A DNA stretch of 64,000 nt, taken from NCBI RefSeq assembly GCF_019204045.1, contig NZ_JAGSPC010000001.1, positions 1,116,001-1,180,000 of the forward strand, read 5' to 3'. Made by a program: the position numbers and the translations under genes. This DNA comes from Erythrobacter crassostreae. Lineage in GTDB: Bacteria > Pseudomonadota > Alphaproteobacteria > Sphingomonadales > Sphingomonadaceae. Within the stretch, counting starts at the first letter, position 1. Each line of letters starts with the position of its first letter. The notes under the pieces are model-generated. The model was not told the origin of the DNA. It did no database searches and worked only from the letters and a program-made list of their open reading frames with translations. Below, piece by piece: positions 36,314-44,980 of this stretch.

Positions 36314-37868
36314 CGCCATCACCGCGACGCCTGAGAAGGGCGGACGCGATTGGGGCGAAGCGCTGCACACTACAGTTGCGCCCGGTCTAGAGCGTGATGC
36401 GGTCGCGGCATCACAGCGCAAAGCAGCGGGCCCGCCCCCTAAGATAAAGCTCTATGAACCGCGCAAAGCGGTCCATAACAAGCGCATTGATGGGCCCTTT
36501 CGCCGGTTCAAATGGCTAGTGATGCTGGTGACGCTTGCAATATATTACGTCACTCCCTGGATCCGCTGGGACAGGGGGCCATATGCGCCCGATCAAGCGG
36601 TGTTAATCGATCTGGCGGGGCGCCGCTTCTACATGTTCGATATCGAGATATGGCCGCATGAATTCTACTTTGTCGCGGGTCTTCTGATCATGGCGGGCAT
36701 TGGCCTGTTCCTGGTTACAAGCGCTGTGGGCAGGGCATGGTGCGGCTATGCCTGTCCGCAAACGGTTTGGACGGACGTCTTTCAACATGTCGACCGCTTC
36801 TTTGACGGCGATCGCAATGCGCGCATTCGCCTTGATAAGGCGCCTTGGGGTGTGGCCAAAACCTCGCGGAGGCTGAGCAAGTGGGCGGTATATCTGCTGA
36901 TCAGCTTTTGGACGGGCGGTGCGTGGATCATGTATTTCGCAGACGCCCCCACGCTCACTTACGAATTTTGGCGCGGTGAGGCTGCCATGGTTGCCTATGC
37001 AACCGTTGCCATCCTGACCTTCACAACCTTCTGGTTGGGCGGTTTTATGCGCGAGCAGGTGTGCATCTACATGTGCCCTTGGCCGCGCATCCAAGCTGCA
37101 ATGCTCGATGAAAAATCACTCATTGTTACATACAAGGATTGGCGCGGAGAGAAGCGCGGCAGCGTTAAGAAGGCAGCCAAGGAACCGGAGAAATACGGCG
37201 ATTGCGTGGACTGCCTCCAATGTGTGGCGGTATGTCCCACTGGCATCGACATCCGCGAAGGCCAGCAAGTCGGTTGCATCACTTGCGCTTTGTGTATCGA
37301 CGCGTGCGACAAGGTGATGAAAGATTTAGGGCGCGAGCGCGGCCTCATTGATTATGCGACGCTCGAACAATGCGAAGCCGAGTCTGCAGGCGCGCCCGCA
37401 ACCCCGGCCTGGAAAGCGCTTTTGCGCCCTCGCACCATTGTTTATTGCGGGATCTGGGGAGCCATTGGAGCGGCTTTGTTGTTTGCGCTGGGCACCCGGG
37501 CGCACACTGACCTCACTGTGTCTCCGGACCGCAACCCGCCTTTCATGCTGATGAAGGATGGCTCGGTGCGCAACTCCTACACTTTGCGGCTGCGTAATAT
37601 GGAGTCGCGGCCGCGCGAGATGGAAGTGGCGCTTGTTGGCCTGCCAGAGGGCGCGGTTCTGTGGACTGACCAGATTGGCCGCGATGATGCAGCCCCTGCA
37701 CAGACCCTGCAGGTTCCCGCCGATGAGACCCGCGTGGTGCGCGCCTATGTGGTGGTGCCCGCAGCCAGCTCCAATGTTGAACGATTTGCATTTCAGCTCA
37801 CCTCGCTGGATGCGCAAGGTGAACAAGACACCGAAGAAACCACTTTTGCGAACCCCGGAGGCCAATGA
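36300..37868 (+). CDS. ccoG: Cbb3 oxidase accessory protein, FeS cluster and copper-handling
   Basis: A 522-residue membrane protein of the FixG/CcoG family. The polytopic N-terminal part has GRAWCGYACPQTVWTDVFQHVDRF; the central ferredoxin-like domain has CVDCLQCVAVCPTGIDIREGQQVGCITCALCIDACDKVM, giving two [4Fe-4S] clusters. A periplasmic C-terminal immunoglobulin-like domain ends the protein. CcoG reduces Cu(II) to Cu(I) for cbb3 assembly in studied relatives. The start overlaps ccoP and the stop overlaps ccoH (ATGA). An N-terminal extension of about 70 residues is longer than usual. Confidence 0.95.
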   Translation: MGTADAITATPEKGGRDWGEALHTTVAPGLERDAVAASQRKAAGPPPKIKLYEPRKAVHNKRIDGPFRRFKWLVMLVTLAIYYVTPWIRWDRGPYAPDQAVLIDLAGRRFYMFDIEIWPHEFYFVAGLLIMAGIGLFLVTSAVGRAWCGYACPQTVWTDVFQHVDRFFDGDRNARIRLDKAPWGVAKTSRRLSKWAVYLLISFWTGGAWIMYFADAPTLTYEFWRGEAAMVAYATVAILTFTTFWLGGFMREQVCIYMCPWPRIQAAMLDEKSLIVTYKDWRGEKRGSVKKAAKEPEKYGDCVDCLQCVAVCPTGIDIREGQQVGCITCALCIDACDKVMKDLGRERGLIDYATLEQCEAESAGAPATPAWKALLRPRTIVYCGIWGAIGAALLFALGTRAHTDLTVSPDRNPPFMLMKDGSVRNSYTLRLRNMESRPREMEVALVGLPEGAVLWTDQIGRDDAAPAQTLQVPADETRVVRAYVVVPAASSNVERFAFQLTSLDAQGEQDTEETTFANPGGQ

Positions 37869-38323
37869 TGCGAGAAACCCCACGCAAGCCCTTTACCGGA
37901 CGTAGTATGGCAGCCGTTATGGTCGGCGGCTTTGCTATTGTGATTGCGGTCAATTTCTACATGGCGAGCCTTGCTGTGGGCGGCTTTCATGGGGTCGTCG
38001 TCGAAAACTCGTATGTCGCGAGCCAAAAATACAACGACTGGTTGGCGCAAGCCGAAGCATCGAAAGCACTGGGCTGGGAGGCGAAACTTTCGCGCGATGA
38101 AACGGGCCACGTTCTGGTGCAAACCATCGGCGCTCCCGAGGGGGCCATCGTGCGGGCTGAAATGCGCCGCCCCATTGGCGAGCACGCTTTCGCCAGTCTC
38201 TCTTTCACAGCTCTAGGTGACGGTCTCTATCGTTCCGGCGAACCGGTCGACGAAGACCGATGGACGGCGCGTGTCTCCGTCGAAGCGGGCTCAGACATCT
38301 GGGCTGAGGAAAGCGAACTTTAA
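37865..38323 (+). CDS. ccoH: FixH/CcoH family cbb3 assembly protein
   Basis: A 152-residue single-span membrane protein: short cytoplasmic start (RKPFTGRSM), helix (AAVMVGGFAIVIAVNFYMASLA), then a periplasmic beta-sandwich. VVENSYVASQKYNDWLAQAEASKALGW is typical of FixH. It joins oxidase assembly in the membrane. Two ATG codons in a row (37865 and 37868) could each serve as start; the first overlaps the ccoG stop. The stop is directly followed by the ccoI GTG. Confidence 0.92.
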   Translation: MMRETPRKPFTGRSMAAVMVGGFAIVIAVNFYMASLAVGGFHGVVVENSYVASQKYNDWLAQAEASKALGWEAKLSRDETGHVLVQTIGAPEGAIVRAEMRRPIGEHAFASLSFTALGDGLYRSGEPVDEDRWTARVSVEAGSDIWAEESEL

Positions 38324-40447
38324 GTGAACGCTCCTCCGCTCTCGATCGCTCCTGATAAAAGGACCAATGTCAGCACGCGTTTCACGGTGCCTGGCATGCG
38401 CTGTGCAGGCTGTATAGCCAAGATCGAAAGGGAGCTGCCAAAGGCCTCGGGGATTGTGGCGGCCCGCGTCAATTTCTCGGCCAAGCAAGTCGCTATCGAG
38501 CATGATCGTACGCTTGATGAAGCCGGCTTAGAAGAAGCGCTGCTCAAGCTGGGGTTTGAGGCGCATTCGATTGCCGAAAACTCGCTGGGCGATGAGCCAA
38601 AAGAGCGCAAAGTCTTGCTGCGCGCGCTGGGCGTTGCTGGCTTCGGTATGATGAATGTGATGCTGTTGTCGGTCAGCGTGTGGTCCGGCGCAGACGGGGC
38701 AACTCGCGATTTGTTCCATTGGCTATCCGCCATGATTGCCATGCCGGTGATCGCGTACTCTGGACGGCCTTTCTTCGCCTCTGCTTGGATGGCGCTCAAA
38801 TATCGCCGCACAAACATGGATGTGCCCATCTCAATCGGTGTGGCCCTTGCAACAGCCCTCAGCCTTTATGAAACGATCACCGGCGGCCCCCATGCTTATT
38901 TTGAGAGCGCCGTGATGCTTCTGTTCTTCCTGCTCGCTGGCCGCGTGCTCGACGCCGAGATGCGCGAGCGCACCCGGGCTGGGATTGGCGCTTTGCTCGG
39001 GCGGATGGGGAAGAGCTCATCTGTGATCGGTCCCGATGGATCTGTTGCTCGCATTCCCGCAAGCGATCTGGAACCCGGCATGCTGGTGCTGGTTGCCGCC
39101 GGAGAGGCCCTTGCCGCCGATGGCGAAATTGAGGAAGGCGTAAGCGCAATCGACAACGCAATGCTCACAGGGGAGAGCACGCCAGTTTCCGTAGGCGTTG
39201 GTAGCGTGGTTCACGCCGGCGCGATCAATCTCGGCGCCCCCTTCCGAATGCGCCTGACCCGCACTGCAGACGATACAGCCCTGGCTGAAATTGCGCGGCT
39301 AATGGATGAGGCAGGCCAATCGCGTAGCCACTATGTGCGGATCGCAGACCGGGCCTCTCGCCTTTATGCGCCGGTTGTCCATACTTTGGCGCTGCTCGCC
39401 TTTGCCGGCTGGATGATTGCAGGCGCTGGTTGGCACCAGTCTTTGATAATTGCGATTGCAGTGCTGATCATCACTTGCCCCTGCGCCATGGGTCTCGCCG
39501 TGCCAACTGCGCAGGTTGTGGCTTCTGGTGCGCTTCTCAAACGCGGCGTTCTTGTGAAAGATGGCAGCGCTTTGGAGCGGCTCGCTGAGGTGAATACTGC
39601 GGTGTTCGACAAAACCGGCACGCTCACTTTAGGCGAGCCGCGCGCGGATATCGCGGGGCTCGATGACAAGGCGCGCGGCGTGGCCCTTGGCCTTGCCCAA
39701 GCCAGTCGGCATCCATTGAGCAAAGGCTTAGCCAATAGTCTGCGCCAAGCGGGCGTCACCGCTGCGAACATCGAGGCGATCGAAGAAACGCCTGGTGAAG
39801 GGATTAGCGGGCGCTGGGACAATATGCCTGTCGCGCTTGAAAAGCCTGATGCAGCCTCAGGAGACCTTGCTTCTCTCCTGCGCATTGGCAGCAAGGCGCA
39901 CACCATCACATTCGCCGATCCTTTACGTTCAGACTGCGCGCAGGCTCTGTCCGAGCTGTCCGCATCCGGGATCAATGCCACCATCCTCTCAGGTGATCGC
40001 GCCGCGCCGGTGCAGGCAGTGGCAAATGAGCTGGCCATCACCGCTACAGCCGAGGCTAGTCCGGCTGACAAGCTCAGCGCCCTTGCAGCTCTGCGCGATG
40101 CAGGAAAACTTCCGCTTATGGTGGGCGACGGCCTTAACGATGGTCCAGCGTTAGCCAGCGCTCACGCCTCCATTGCACCGGGCACCGCTAGTGATGTCAG
40201 CCAACAGGCCGCTGATGCGGTGTTTATTGGCGAAAAACTGATGCCGGTGGCGCTTGCCGTCCGCGTCGCGCGGCGCACCATGGCCATCGTGCGCCAAAAC
40301 TTTGCCCTAGCGATTGGCTACAACGCGCTGGCTGTCCCTCTGGCGCTGTTTGGTTATGTCACGCCGTTGATCGCCGCAATTGCCATGTCGCTCAGCAGCC
40401 TATTCGTTGTTGCAAACTCGTTGCGTCTTGCTGGAGCTGCCAAATGA
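38324..40447 (+). CDS. ccoI: Copper-translocating P-type ATPase for cbb3 maturation
   Basis: A 707-residue P1B ATPase. The N-terminal metal-binding domain carries GMRCAGCIAKIE, the channel motif is ITCPCAMGL, the phosphorylation site DKTGTLT, the nucleotide site SRHPLSKG and the hinge GDGLNDGPALA. This CcoI/FixI/CtpA type supplies copper to the periplasmic side for CuB insertion rather than for copper resistance. The start is a GTG immediately after the ccoH stop with no gap, so translation is coupled. The stop overlaps ccoS by 4 bases. Confidence 0.95.
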   Translation: MNAPPLSIAPDKRTNVSTRFTVPGMRCAGCIAKIERELPKASGIVAARVNFSAKQVAIEHDRTLDEAGLEEALLKLGFEAHSIAENSLGDEPKERKVLLRALGVAGFGMMNVMLLSVSVWSGADGATRDLFHWLSAMIAMPVIAYSGRPFFASAWMALKYRRTNMDVPISIGVALATALSLYETITGGPHAYFESAVMLLFFLLAGRVLDAEMRERTRAGIGALLGRMGKSSSVIGPDGSVARIPASDLEPGMLVLVAAGEALAADGEIEEGVSAIDNAMLTGESTPVSVGVGSVVHAGAINLGAPFRMRLTRTADDTALAEIARLMDEAGQSRSHYVRIADRASRLYAPVVHTLALLAFAGWMIAGAGWHQSLIIAIAVLIITCPCAMGLAVPTAQVVASGALLKRGVLVKDGSALERLAEVNTAVFDKTGTLTLGEPRADIAGLDDKARGVALGLAQASRHPLSKGLANSLRQAGVTAANIEAIEETPGEGISGRWDNMPVALEKPDAASGDLASLLRIGSKAHTITFADPLRSDCAQALSELSASGINATILSGDRAAPVQAVANELAITATAEASPADKLSALAALRDAGKLPLMVGDGLNDGPALASAHASIAPGTASDVSQQAADAVFIGEKLMPVALAVRVARRTMAIVRQNFALAIGYNALAVPLALFGYVTPLIAAIAMSLSSLFVVANSLRLAGAAK

Positions 40448-40605
40448 CCGGCCTTGCTTTTCTTATACCCATCGCTCTTGGCATGGGGCTCTTGGGGCTT
40501 GCTGCCTTCTTTTGGGCGATGCGGTCCGGCCAATATGACGACATGGACGGTGCGGCTGTGCGCGTTCTGATCGACGATGAAAACGATATCGAGGGAGATA
40601 CATGA
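40444..40605 (+). CDS. ccoS: Cbb3 oxidase maturation protein CcoS
   Basis: A 53-residue protein: MTGLAFLIPIALGMGLLGLAAFFWAMRSGQYDDMDG and an acidic tail. The single helix followed by WAMRSGQYDDMDG is the CcoS signature. CcoS is needed to insert haem b and CuB into CcoN. Both ends overlap neighbours (ATGA with ccoI and with the next gene). Confidence 0.94.
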   Translation: MTGLAFLIPIALGMGLLGLAAFFWAMRSGQYDDMDGAAVRVLIDDENDIEGDT

Positions 40606-40823
40606 TGAAGGCGCTCGCACTGATCGCCTTGATCCAACTTGGCCTCGGCCCGTTGCAAGAGGACGAGCGCACACTCACTGTCAGCCTGTGCCTTGGAGGC
40701 GAAATCACCATTCCTATCGGCGACGAAAAAGATCAGCGCAAGCGCGGCTGCCACCAAAGTGCATGCCATGCTGGGAATCCGCGCGAAAAAGCAAACCCCA
40801 GCCCCAAATGTCGCGGTTTTTAG
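40602..40823 (+). CDS. Small exported Cys-containing protein at the end of the cco operon
   Basis: A 73-residue protein that starts at ATGATG overlapping the ccoS stop. It has a short hydrophobic export signal (MKALALIALIQLGLG), a stretch ERTLTVSLCLGGEITIPIGDEK, and a Cys-His-rich tail with RGCHQSACHAG and a last Cys (PKCRGF). The four Cys and two or three His, export signal and operon position would suit a metal- or redox-related helper of the oxidase, but I do not recognise a characterised family. The C-terminal 15 residues could be altered by a frameshift, because a sister frame also remains open. Confidence 0.6.
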   Translation: MMKALALIALIQLGLGPLQEDERTLTVSLCLGGEITIPIGDEKDQRKRGCHQSACHAGNPREKANPSPKCRGF

Positions 40824-40828
40824 GCCAC

Positions 40829-40842
40829 TTGATCTAGGTCAA
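40829..40842. promoter_or_regulatory. FNR/FixK box upstream of hemN
   Basis: TTGATCTAGGTCAA combines one TTGAT and one TTGAC half-site. Its centre is 41.5 bases upstream of 40877, with a TCTAAA -10-like element at 40865-40870. Confidence 0.85.
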
Positions 40843-40877
40843 AGACGGATGCGAACGCCTGCGCTCTAAAGGCTGGC

Positions 40878-42188
40878 ATGTGGCCTTTTCATCCTGACCT
40901 GCTCGATACGCCGGCACCGCGCTATACGAGCTATCCGACAGCTGCGGATTTTTCTGCGGTCTCTCCCAAAGCTCTGTCTGAACAGATCGAGCAGGCTAGC
41001 GGCGACATATCGCTCTATCTGCACATCCCGTTTTGCGAAAAGATTTGCTATTATTGCGGGTGTAACACGGGTGCGGCGGGGCGGCGCCAGCGGGTTGAGA
41101 GTTACCTCAGCGCGCTTCAACAAGAGATCGAAACTGTTGCGGCATTGCTTCCCAGAGATGCGCGAGTGCGACGTATCGCCTTTGGCGGGGGAAGTCCCAA
41201 CGCAATCGAGCCTACTGAGTTTCTCGAGCTGATTGATGCGATCAACCGCAAATTCCGTCTCGCTGAAACACAATGGTCAATCGAACTCGATCCGCGCTCT
41301 ATGAACAGTGTTTGGGGCGAAGCGATTGCGGAGGCTGGCATCACTCGCGCTAGTCTAGGCGTGCAGACCTTTGCGCCGCACTGCCAAAAGGCGATTGGGC
41401 GCGAGCAAGGCGATATCCTTATTTGCCGCAGCATTGATTGGCTGCGTTCAGCAGGGGTCACTTCGCTCAATTTTGACCTTATGTACGGGCTGCCGGGTCA
41501 AACCGCTGAAGATCTGGACGACAGCCTCGAATACACAAAGCTGCTTGGCGCGGACCGCGTCGCATTGTTCGGCTATGCCCATGTGCCTCACATCGTGAAG
41601 CGGCAAAAGGTCATCGATGAAAGCGCGCTGCCTAACAAAGACCAGCGTTTTTCTATGGCGGAGCAAGGCTTCAAGACGCTAACTGATGGTGGATACCGGC
41701 CGGTGGGCTTTGATCACTTTGCGCTTACCCGGGATCCGCTGGCTATTGCGGCAAAAGAGGGCACTTTACGGCGCAATTTCCAAGGGTTCACCGATGATCA
41801 AAGCGAAGTTCTCATTGGCCTTGGTTCAAGTGCGATTAGCGAATTTCCCAGCCTGATTGCTCAAAACGAAAAGAACAATGGTCGTTACCGTATGATGGCT
41901 GGCCAAGGCATGCTCACGGCATCTCATGGCATTGTCCGAGACGCTCAGGATCAAATGCGCAAAGCGGTTATTGAGAGCTTGCTGTGCAAAAGTCGAGCAG
42001 TGCTCACACCGTGTCTTTATACGCAGACCCGTGCCAGCCTTGCCCGCTTTGCCGAGCGCGGCCTTATTCGGCGGGAGGGTCTTGAGCTTGTGATCGAGGC
42101 AGAAGGCCTGCCCTATGCTCGGGTAATCGCCGCAACTTTTGATCGATATAGAGAATTGAGCAAGCAGCGCTTCAGCTCAGCGATTTGA
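40878..42188 (+). CDS. hemN: Oxygen-independent coproporphyrinogen III oxidase
   Basis: A 436-residue radical-SAM enzyme that decarboxylates coproporphyrinogen III without oxygen, the haem step needed when oxygen is scarce. The N-terminus has PRYTSYPTAADF, the iron-sulfur motif is Cys53-x3-Cys57-x2-Cys60-Gly-Cys, and IAFGGGSPN and DLMYGLPGQ follow. The length matches HemN rather than HemW (about 380). An FNR box 36 bases upstream fits low-oxygen induction. The ATG at 40878 is the only start in this frame and lies where transcription should begin. Confidence 0.95.
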   Translation: MWPFHPDLLDTPAPRYTSYPTAADFSAVSPKALSEQIEQASGDISLYLHIPFCEKICYYCGCNTGAAGRRQRVESYLSALQQEIETVAALLPRDARVRRIAFGGGSPNAIEPTEFLELIDAINRKFRLAETQWSIELDPRSMNSVWGEAIAEAGITRASLGVQTFAPHCQKAIGREQGDILICRSIDWLRSAGVTSLNFDLMYGLPGQTAEDLDDSLEYTKLLGADRVALFGYAHVPHIVKRQKVIDESALPNKDQRFSMAEQGFKTLTDGGYRPVGFDHFALTRDPLAIAAKEGTLRRNFQGFTDDQSEVLIGLGSSAISEFPSLIAQNEKNNGRYRMMAGQGMLTASHGIVRDAQDQMRKAVIESLLCKSRAVLTPCLYTQTRASLARFAERGLIRREGLELVIEAEGLPYARVIAATFDRYRELSKQRFSSAI

Positions 42189-42407
42189 CCTGCGAGTTGT
42201 GTTCCGAATTGCTGGTCTTGAGTCCGCTACCGGGTCGATCACAAGGTTGATGCTGTCCGTTTCGGAACCGCGGAAAATGGCATTCCGCTGATGCTCAAAC
42301 CTAAGACTAGACGAAGTCGCACTGAGGACACAGGGCTGCCTTTAGCCGCGGCGTCATTCCGGCAACAAAGCCTAAGTTCACCAGAAATCCGTATCTTCTG
42401 TGAAGGG

Positions 42408-42498
42408 TGGCGGAGACGGAGGGATTCGAACCCTCGATACCCATAGTAGGTATGGTTCCTTAGCAGGGAACTGGTTTCAGCCACTCACCCACGTCTCC
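42408..42498 (-). tRNA. tRNA-Ser (anticodon GCT)
   Basis: Read on the minus strand, the gene starts GGAGACG at 42498 and ends CGTCTCC-G-CCA at 42408, a perfect 7-base acceptor stem with encoded CCA. The anticodon stem-loop TTCC-CTGCTAA-GGAA gives GCT. A long variable arm (ACCATACCTACTATGGGT) and the T-loop GGTTCGAATCC confirm a class II serine tRNA of 91 bases. Confidence 0.96.
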
Positions 42499-42536
42499 GC
42501 ACGTCGCGGCATGGTCATGCCTTATGCGAGAGGCGC

Positions 42537-42565
42537 GCTATAATGGGGCATCTGCGCACCGGCAA
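42537..42565 (-). promoter_or_regulatory. Promoter of tRNA-Ser
   Basis: On the minus strand, TTGCCG (42565-42560) and TATAGC (42542-42537) are separated by exactly 17 bases. The -10 lies about 38 bases before the tRNA 5' end. Confidence 0.65.
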
Positions 42566-42805
42566 GGTCGGATACTACAAAATTTGCATTGCAGACGCGT
42601 TCTTTCGTGTTTTCGCTGACGTCAGGTTCGCCGGAGGTTCAGCCAACACCGCATATTACAACCTACAGACGGTGCGCGCCTTCACCCTGCCGCATTTTCG
42701 ATTCGCCTCGCCGCGTGCGTCCTTGCCTGATCCGCGGTTAGCGACTCTTCTGCCCGATGCGGCGCTGCGTGCCTGATACAATTGAAGGCTGAACGGATAA
42801 GAATT
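42566..42805. other. Intergenic stretch without a supported gene
   Basis: Together with the tRNA promoter this makes a 307-base gap before eipA. An open frame from 42543 to 42776 has no domain, no export signal and atypical composition, so I do not call it. The eipA promoter must lie here, but no clear -35/-10 pair was picked out. Confidence 0.5.
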
Positions 42806-43705
42806 ATGAATCTACTAGCCACCGGAACGAAAAGCTCAATCTGGAGCAAGCTGGTTGCAACGGCGATCGGGACAGTTGCCTTGCTTGCTGTGCCAGTCAA
42901 TGCGCAAAGCGTAGGGACGTTTGATCCCGATGAAGCTTTTGAAACAACGCAGCAGAATGCCTCTGACGCTGCGACTGGCGCGGTGCAAGATGCGGGCACG
43001 ATCGATGCAGATCTTGTACAGCCAGAACTTGGCAGCGTGCCTAGCGTGGCGCCACCGATCGAGGGTCCGCAGCCAGTCCGCGTCGATGACGCTTCAGCGG
43101 TCGAAACTGATCCTGTCGCCCCCAGTGTTTTTGATGAAGAATTCGGCGCCTATGGCGAGAACGCTGAGCCAAATGCGGCGGATGCTGGCGAGGAAGTTGT
43201 CACTACCGCTGCAGCCGATTCCAAGACTTATGGCGAAGATGATTTGATCGGCGCTGCTGAAGGTGTGTTCGGTAAGGGCGCAGAAGGCCTCGCACGGATG
43301 ATCGAAGACCTCTTGAAGGAACAAGGCGAGCCCAACGGCTACATTGTCGGACGCGAAGCGGGCGGTGCATTTATTATTGGTGCGCGTTACGGATCGGGCA
43401 CGCTCTTTCATAAGGTCGAAGGCGAACGGAAAGTCTATTGGACCGGCCCGTCTATCGGATTGGATGCCGGGGCCAACGCGGCAAAGACGTTTGTCCTCGT
43501 ATACAATCTATTCGATACCGAGGACCTCTACACCCGCTATCCGGCTGGCGAGGGGCAAGCCTATCTGATAGGCGGGATGCACGCGAGTTACATGCGCAAA
43601 GGTGACGTTGTTCTGATACCGATCCGATTGGGTGCGGGCGTCCGGCTTGGCATCAATGCCGGATATATGAAGTTTTCCAAGAAGCAGCGCTGGCTGCCCT
43701 TCTAG
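42806..43705 (+). CDS. EipA/DUF1134 family cell-envelope protein
   Basis: A 299-residue exported protein. The signal peptide (LVATAIGTVALLAVPVNAQS) is followed by an acidic, Ala-rich low-complexity part to about residue 145. The C-terminal DUF1134 domain begins KTYGEDDLIGAAEGVFGKGAEGLARMIEDLLKEQGEPNGYIVGREAGGAF and ends in IPIRLGAGVRLGINAGYMKFSKK. The Brucella member, EipA, is a small beta-barrel envelope-integrity protein conserved in alphaproteobacteria. The start ATG at 42806 follows GGATAAGAA; earlier codons in frame back to 42782 lack a site. Confidence 0.88.
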   Translation: MNLLATGTKSSIWSKLVATAIGTVALLAVPVNAQSVGTFDPDEAFETTQQNASDAATGAVQDAGTIDADLVQPELGSVPSVAPPIEGPQPVRVDDASAVETDPVAPSVFDEEFGAYGENAEPNAADAGEEVVTTAAADSKTYGEDDLIGAAEGVFGKGAEGLARMIEDLLKEQGEPNGYIVGREAGGAFIIGARYGSGTLFHKVEGERKVYWTGPSIGLDAGANAAKTFVLVYNLFDTEDLYTRYPAGEGQAYLIGGMHASYMRKGDVVLIPIRLGAGVRLGINAGYMKFSKKQRWLPF

Positions 43706-43774
43706 GTCGCATTTCGACCTGCGAAAACGTGGGCGAATACGAATGATTGTGAAAAGGCGGTTGCGGCGCATGCG

Positions 43775-44980
43775 ATGGCGCGGCATGCGACTTTCATGAT
43801 GCTTGAACGACTCGATGAACAATCGCCCGACGCGCTGCTTGCTCTGATCAAGATGCATGCGGCTGACCCCCGCTCTGACAAGATCGACCTTGGCGTCGGT
43901 GTGTACCGAACCGACGAAGGCGGCACGCCAGTGTTTGAGGCGATCAAGCGCGCAGAACAGCAGCTGGTCGATGAGCAGTCATCTAAAAGCTACCTCGGCC
44001 CAGAAGGTGACATGGGCTTCGTCAACGCGCTGATGCCGTATATTTTCGGTGAAGACGCGACCATGGGCGGGCGTATCGCAGGAATGCAGACGCCGGGCGG
44101 AACGGGCGCGGTGCGACTTGCGGCGGCGCTGGCGCAAAAGGCCGGCATGACCAAACTTCACATGGGCACCCCAAGCTGGCCTAACCACGCCCAGATCCTG
44201 GGCGATATCAGTTTGGAAATGGCTCCATTTGACCACGCCAATCCCGATGGGACCGCCAATGTCGAAGCGGTGCTTGCTGCGATCCGCGGCGCGGGGTCGA
44301 ACGATGGTATCCTGCTTCACGGCTGCTGTCATAACCCAACCGGCGTCGATTATTCGGATGAGGATTGGGCCGCGATTGGCGATGCGATTGCCGAAACCGG
44401 TATTTTCCCGATTATCGACACTGCCTATCATGGGCTCGGTCACGGGCTTGAGGAAGATGTAGCGGGCCTGCGTAGTGTTCTGGCCAAAGTGCCTGAGGCA
44501 TTCATCGCCTATAGCTGCGATAAGAACTTTGGCATGTACCGCGACCGCGTTGGCGCTTTCTACATTCTGGCGAACGGTCAAGAGACGCTCGATACGGCAT
44601 TCTCCAATGCCAACGCGCTGGCCCGTGCAAGCTGGTCCATGCCGCCCGATCACGGCGCTGCGGCGGTCCGTTTGATCCTGCGTGACAGCGACCTCACGAA
44701 GGTTTGGAAAGATGAGCTTGAGCAGATGCGTAACCGCATGCGTCAGGTTCGCGATCGGCTGGCCGAGGCCGGTACGCAGGGCAGCGTCGATATGGTGCCG
44801 CTGGGCATCCAGAACGGCCTGTTTTCGGTTCTGCCGGTTAGCAAGGAACAAGTGGCGCAGCTGCGCGAGGATCACGGCATCTACATGGCCGGTTCCGGAC
44901 GGATCAACATTGCCGGTCTGACGATGGGCAATATTGATAAGTTCATTGGCGCCATTGCCGAGGTAACAGGCTCCGATTGA
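43775..44980 (+). CDS. Aspartate/aromatic aminotransferase (class I, PLP)
   Basis: A 401-residue PLP aminotransferase of the AspC/TyrB group. The PLP Lys is Lys250 in AYSCDKNFGMYRDRVG. VGVYRTDEGGTPVF, LHGCCHNPTGVDY and the C-terminal SGRINIAGL are present. It moves amino groups between 2-oxoglutarate and aspartate or aromatic amino acids; the sequence does not decide between them. Aromatic use would feed the hydroxyphenylpyruvate dioxygenase at 14953. In-frame ATGs at 43796 and 43799 are alternative starts that would remove a nonconserved MARHATF. The stop overlaps the next gene (TTGA). Confidence 0.92.
   Translation: MARHATFMMLERLDEQSPDALLALIKMHAADPRSDKIDLGVGVYRTDEGGTPVFEAIKRAEQQLVDEQSSKSYLGPEGDMGFVNALMPYIFGEDATMGGRIAGMQTPGGTGAVRLAAALAQKAGMTKLHMGTPSWPNHAQILGDISLEMAPFDHANPDGTANVEAVLAAIRGAGSNDGILLHGCCHNPTGVDYSDEDWAAIGDAIAETGIFPIIDTAYHGLGHGLEEDVAGLRSVLAKVPEAFIAYSCDKNFGMYRDRVGAFYILANGQETLDTAFSNANALARASWSMPPDHGAAAVRLILRDSDLTKVWKDELEQMRNRMRQVRDRLAEAGTQGSVDMVPLGIQNGLFSVLPVSKEQVAQLREDHGIYMAGSGRINIAGLTMGNIDKFIGAIAEVTGSD

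Noticed and set aside
42543..42776. 77-codon plus-strand frame after the tRNA
   Set aside because: It begins inside the tRNA promoter and has neither export signal nor family features.
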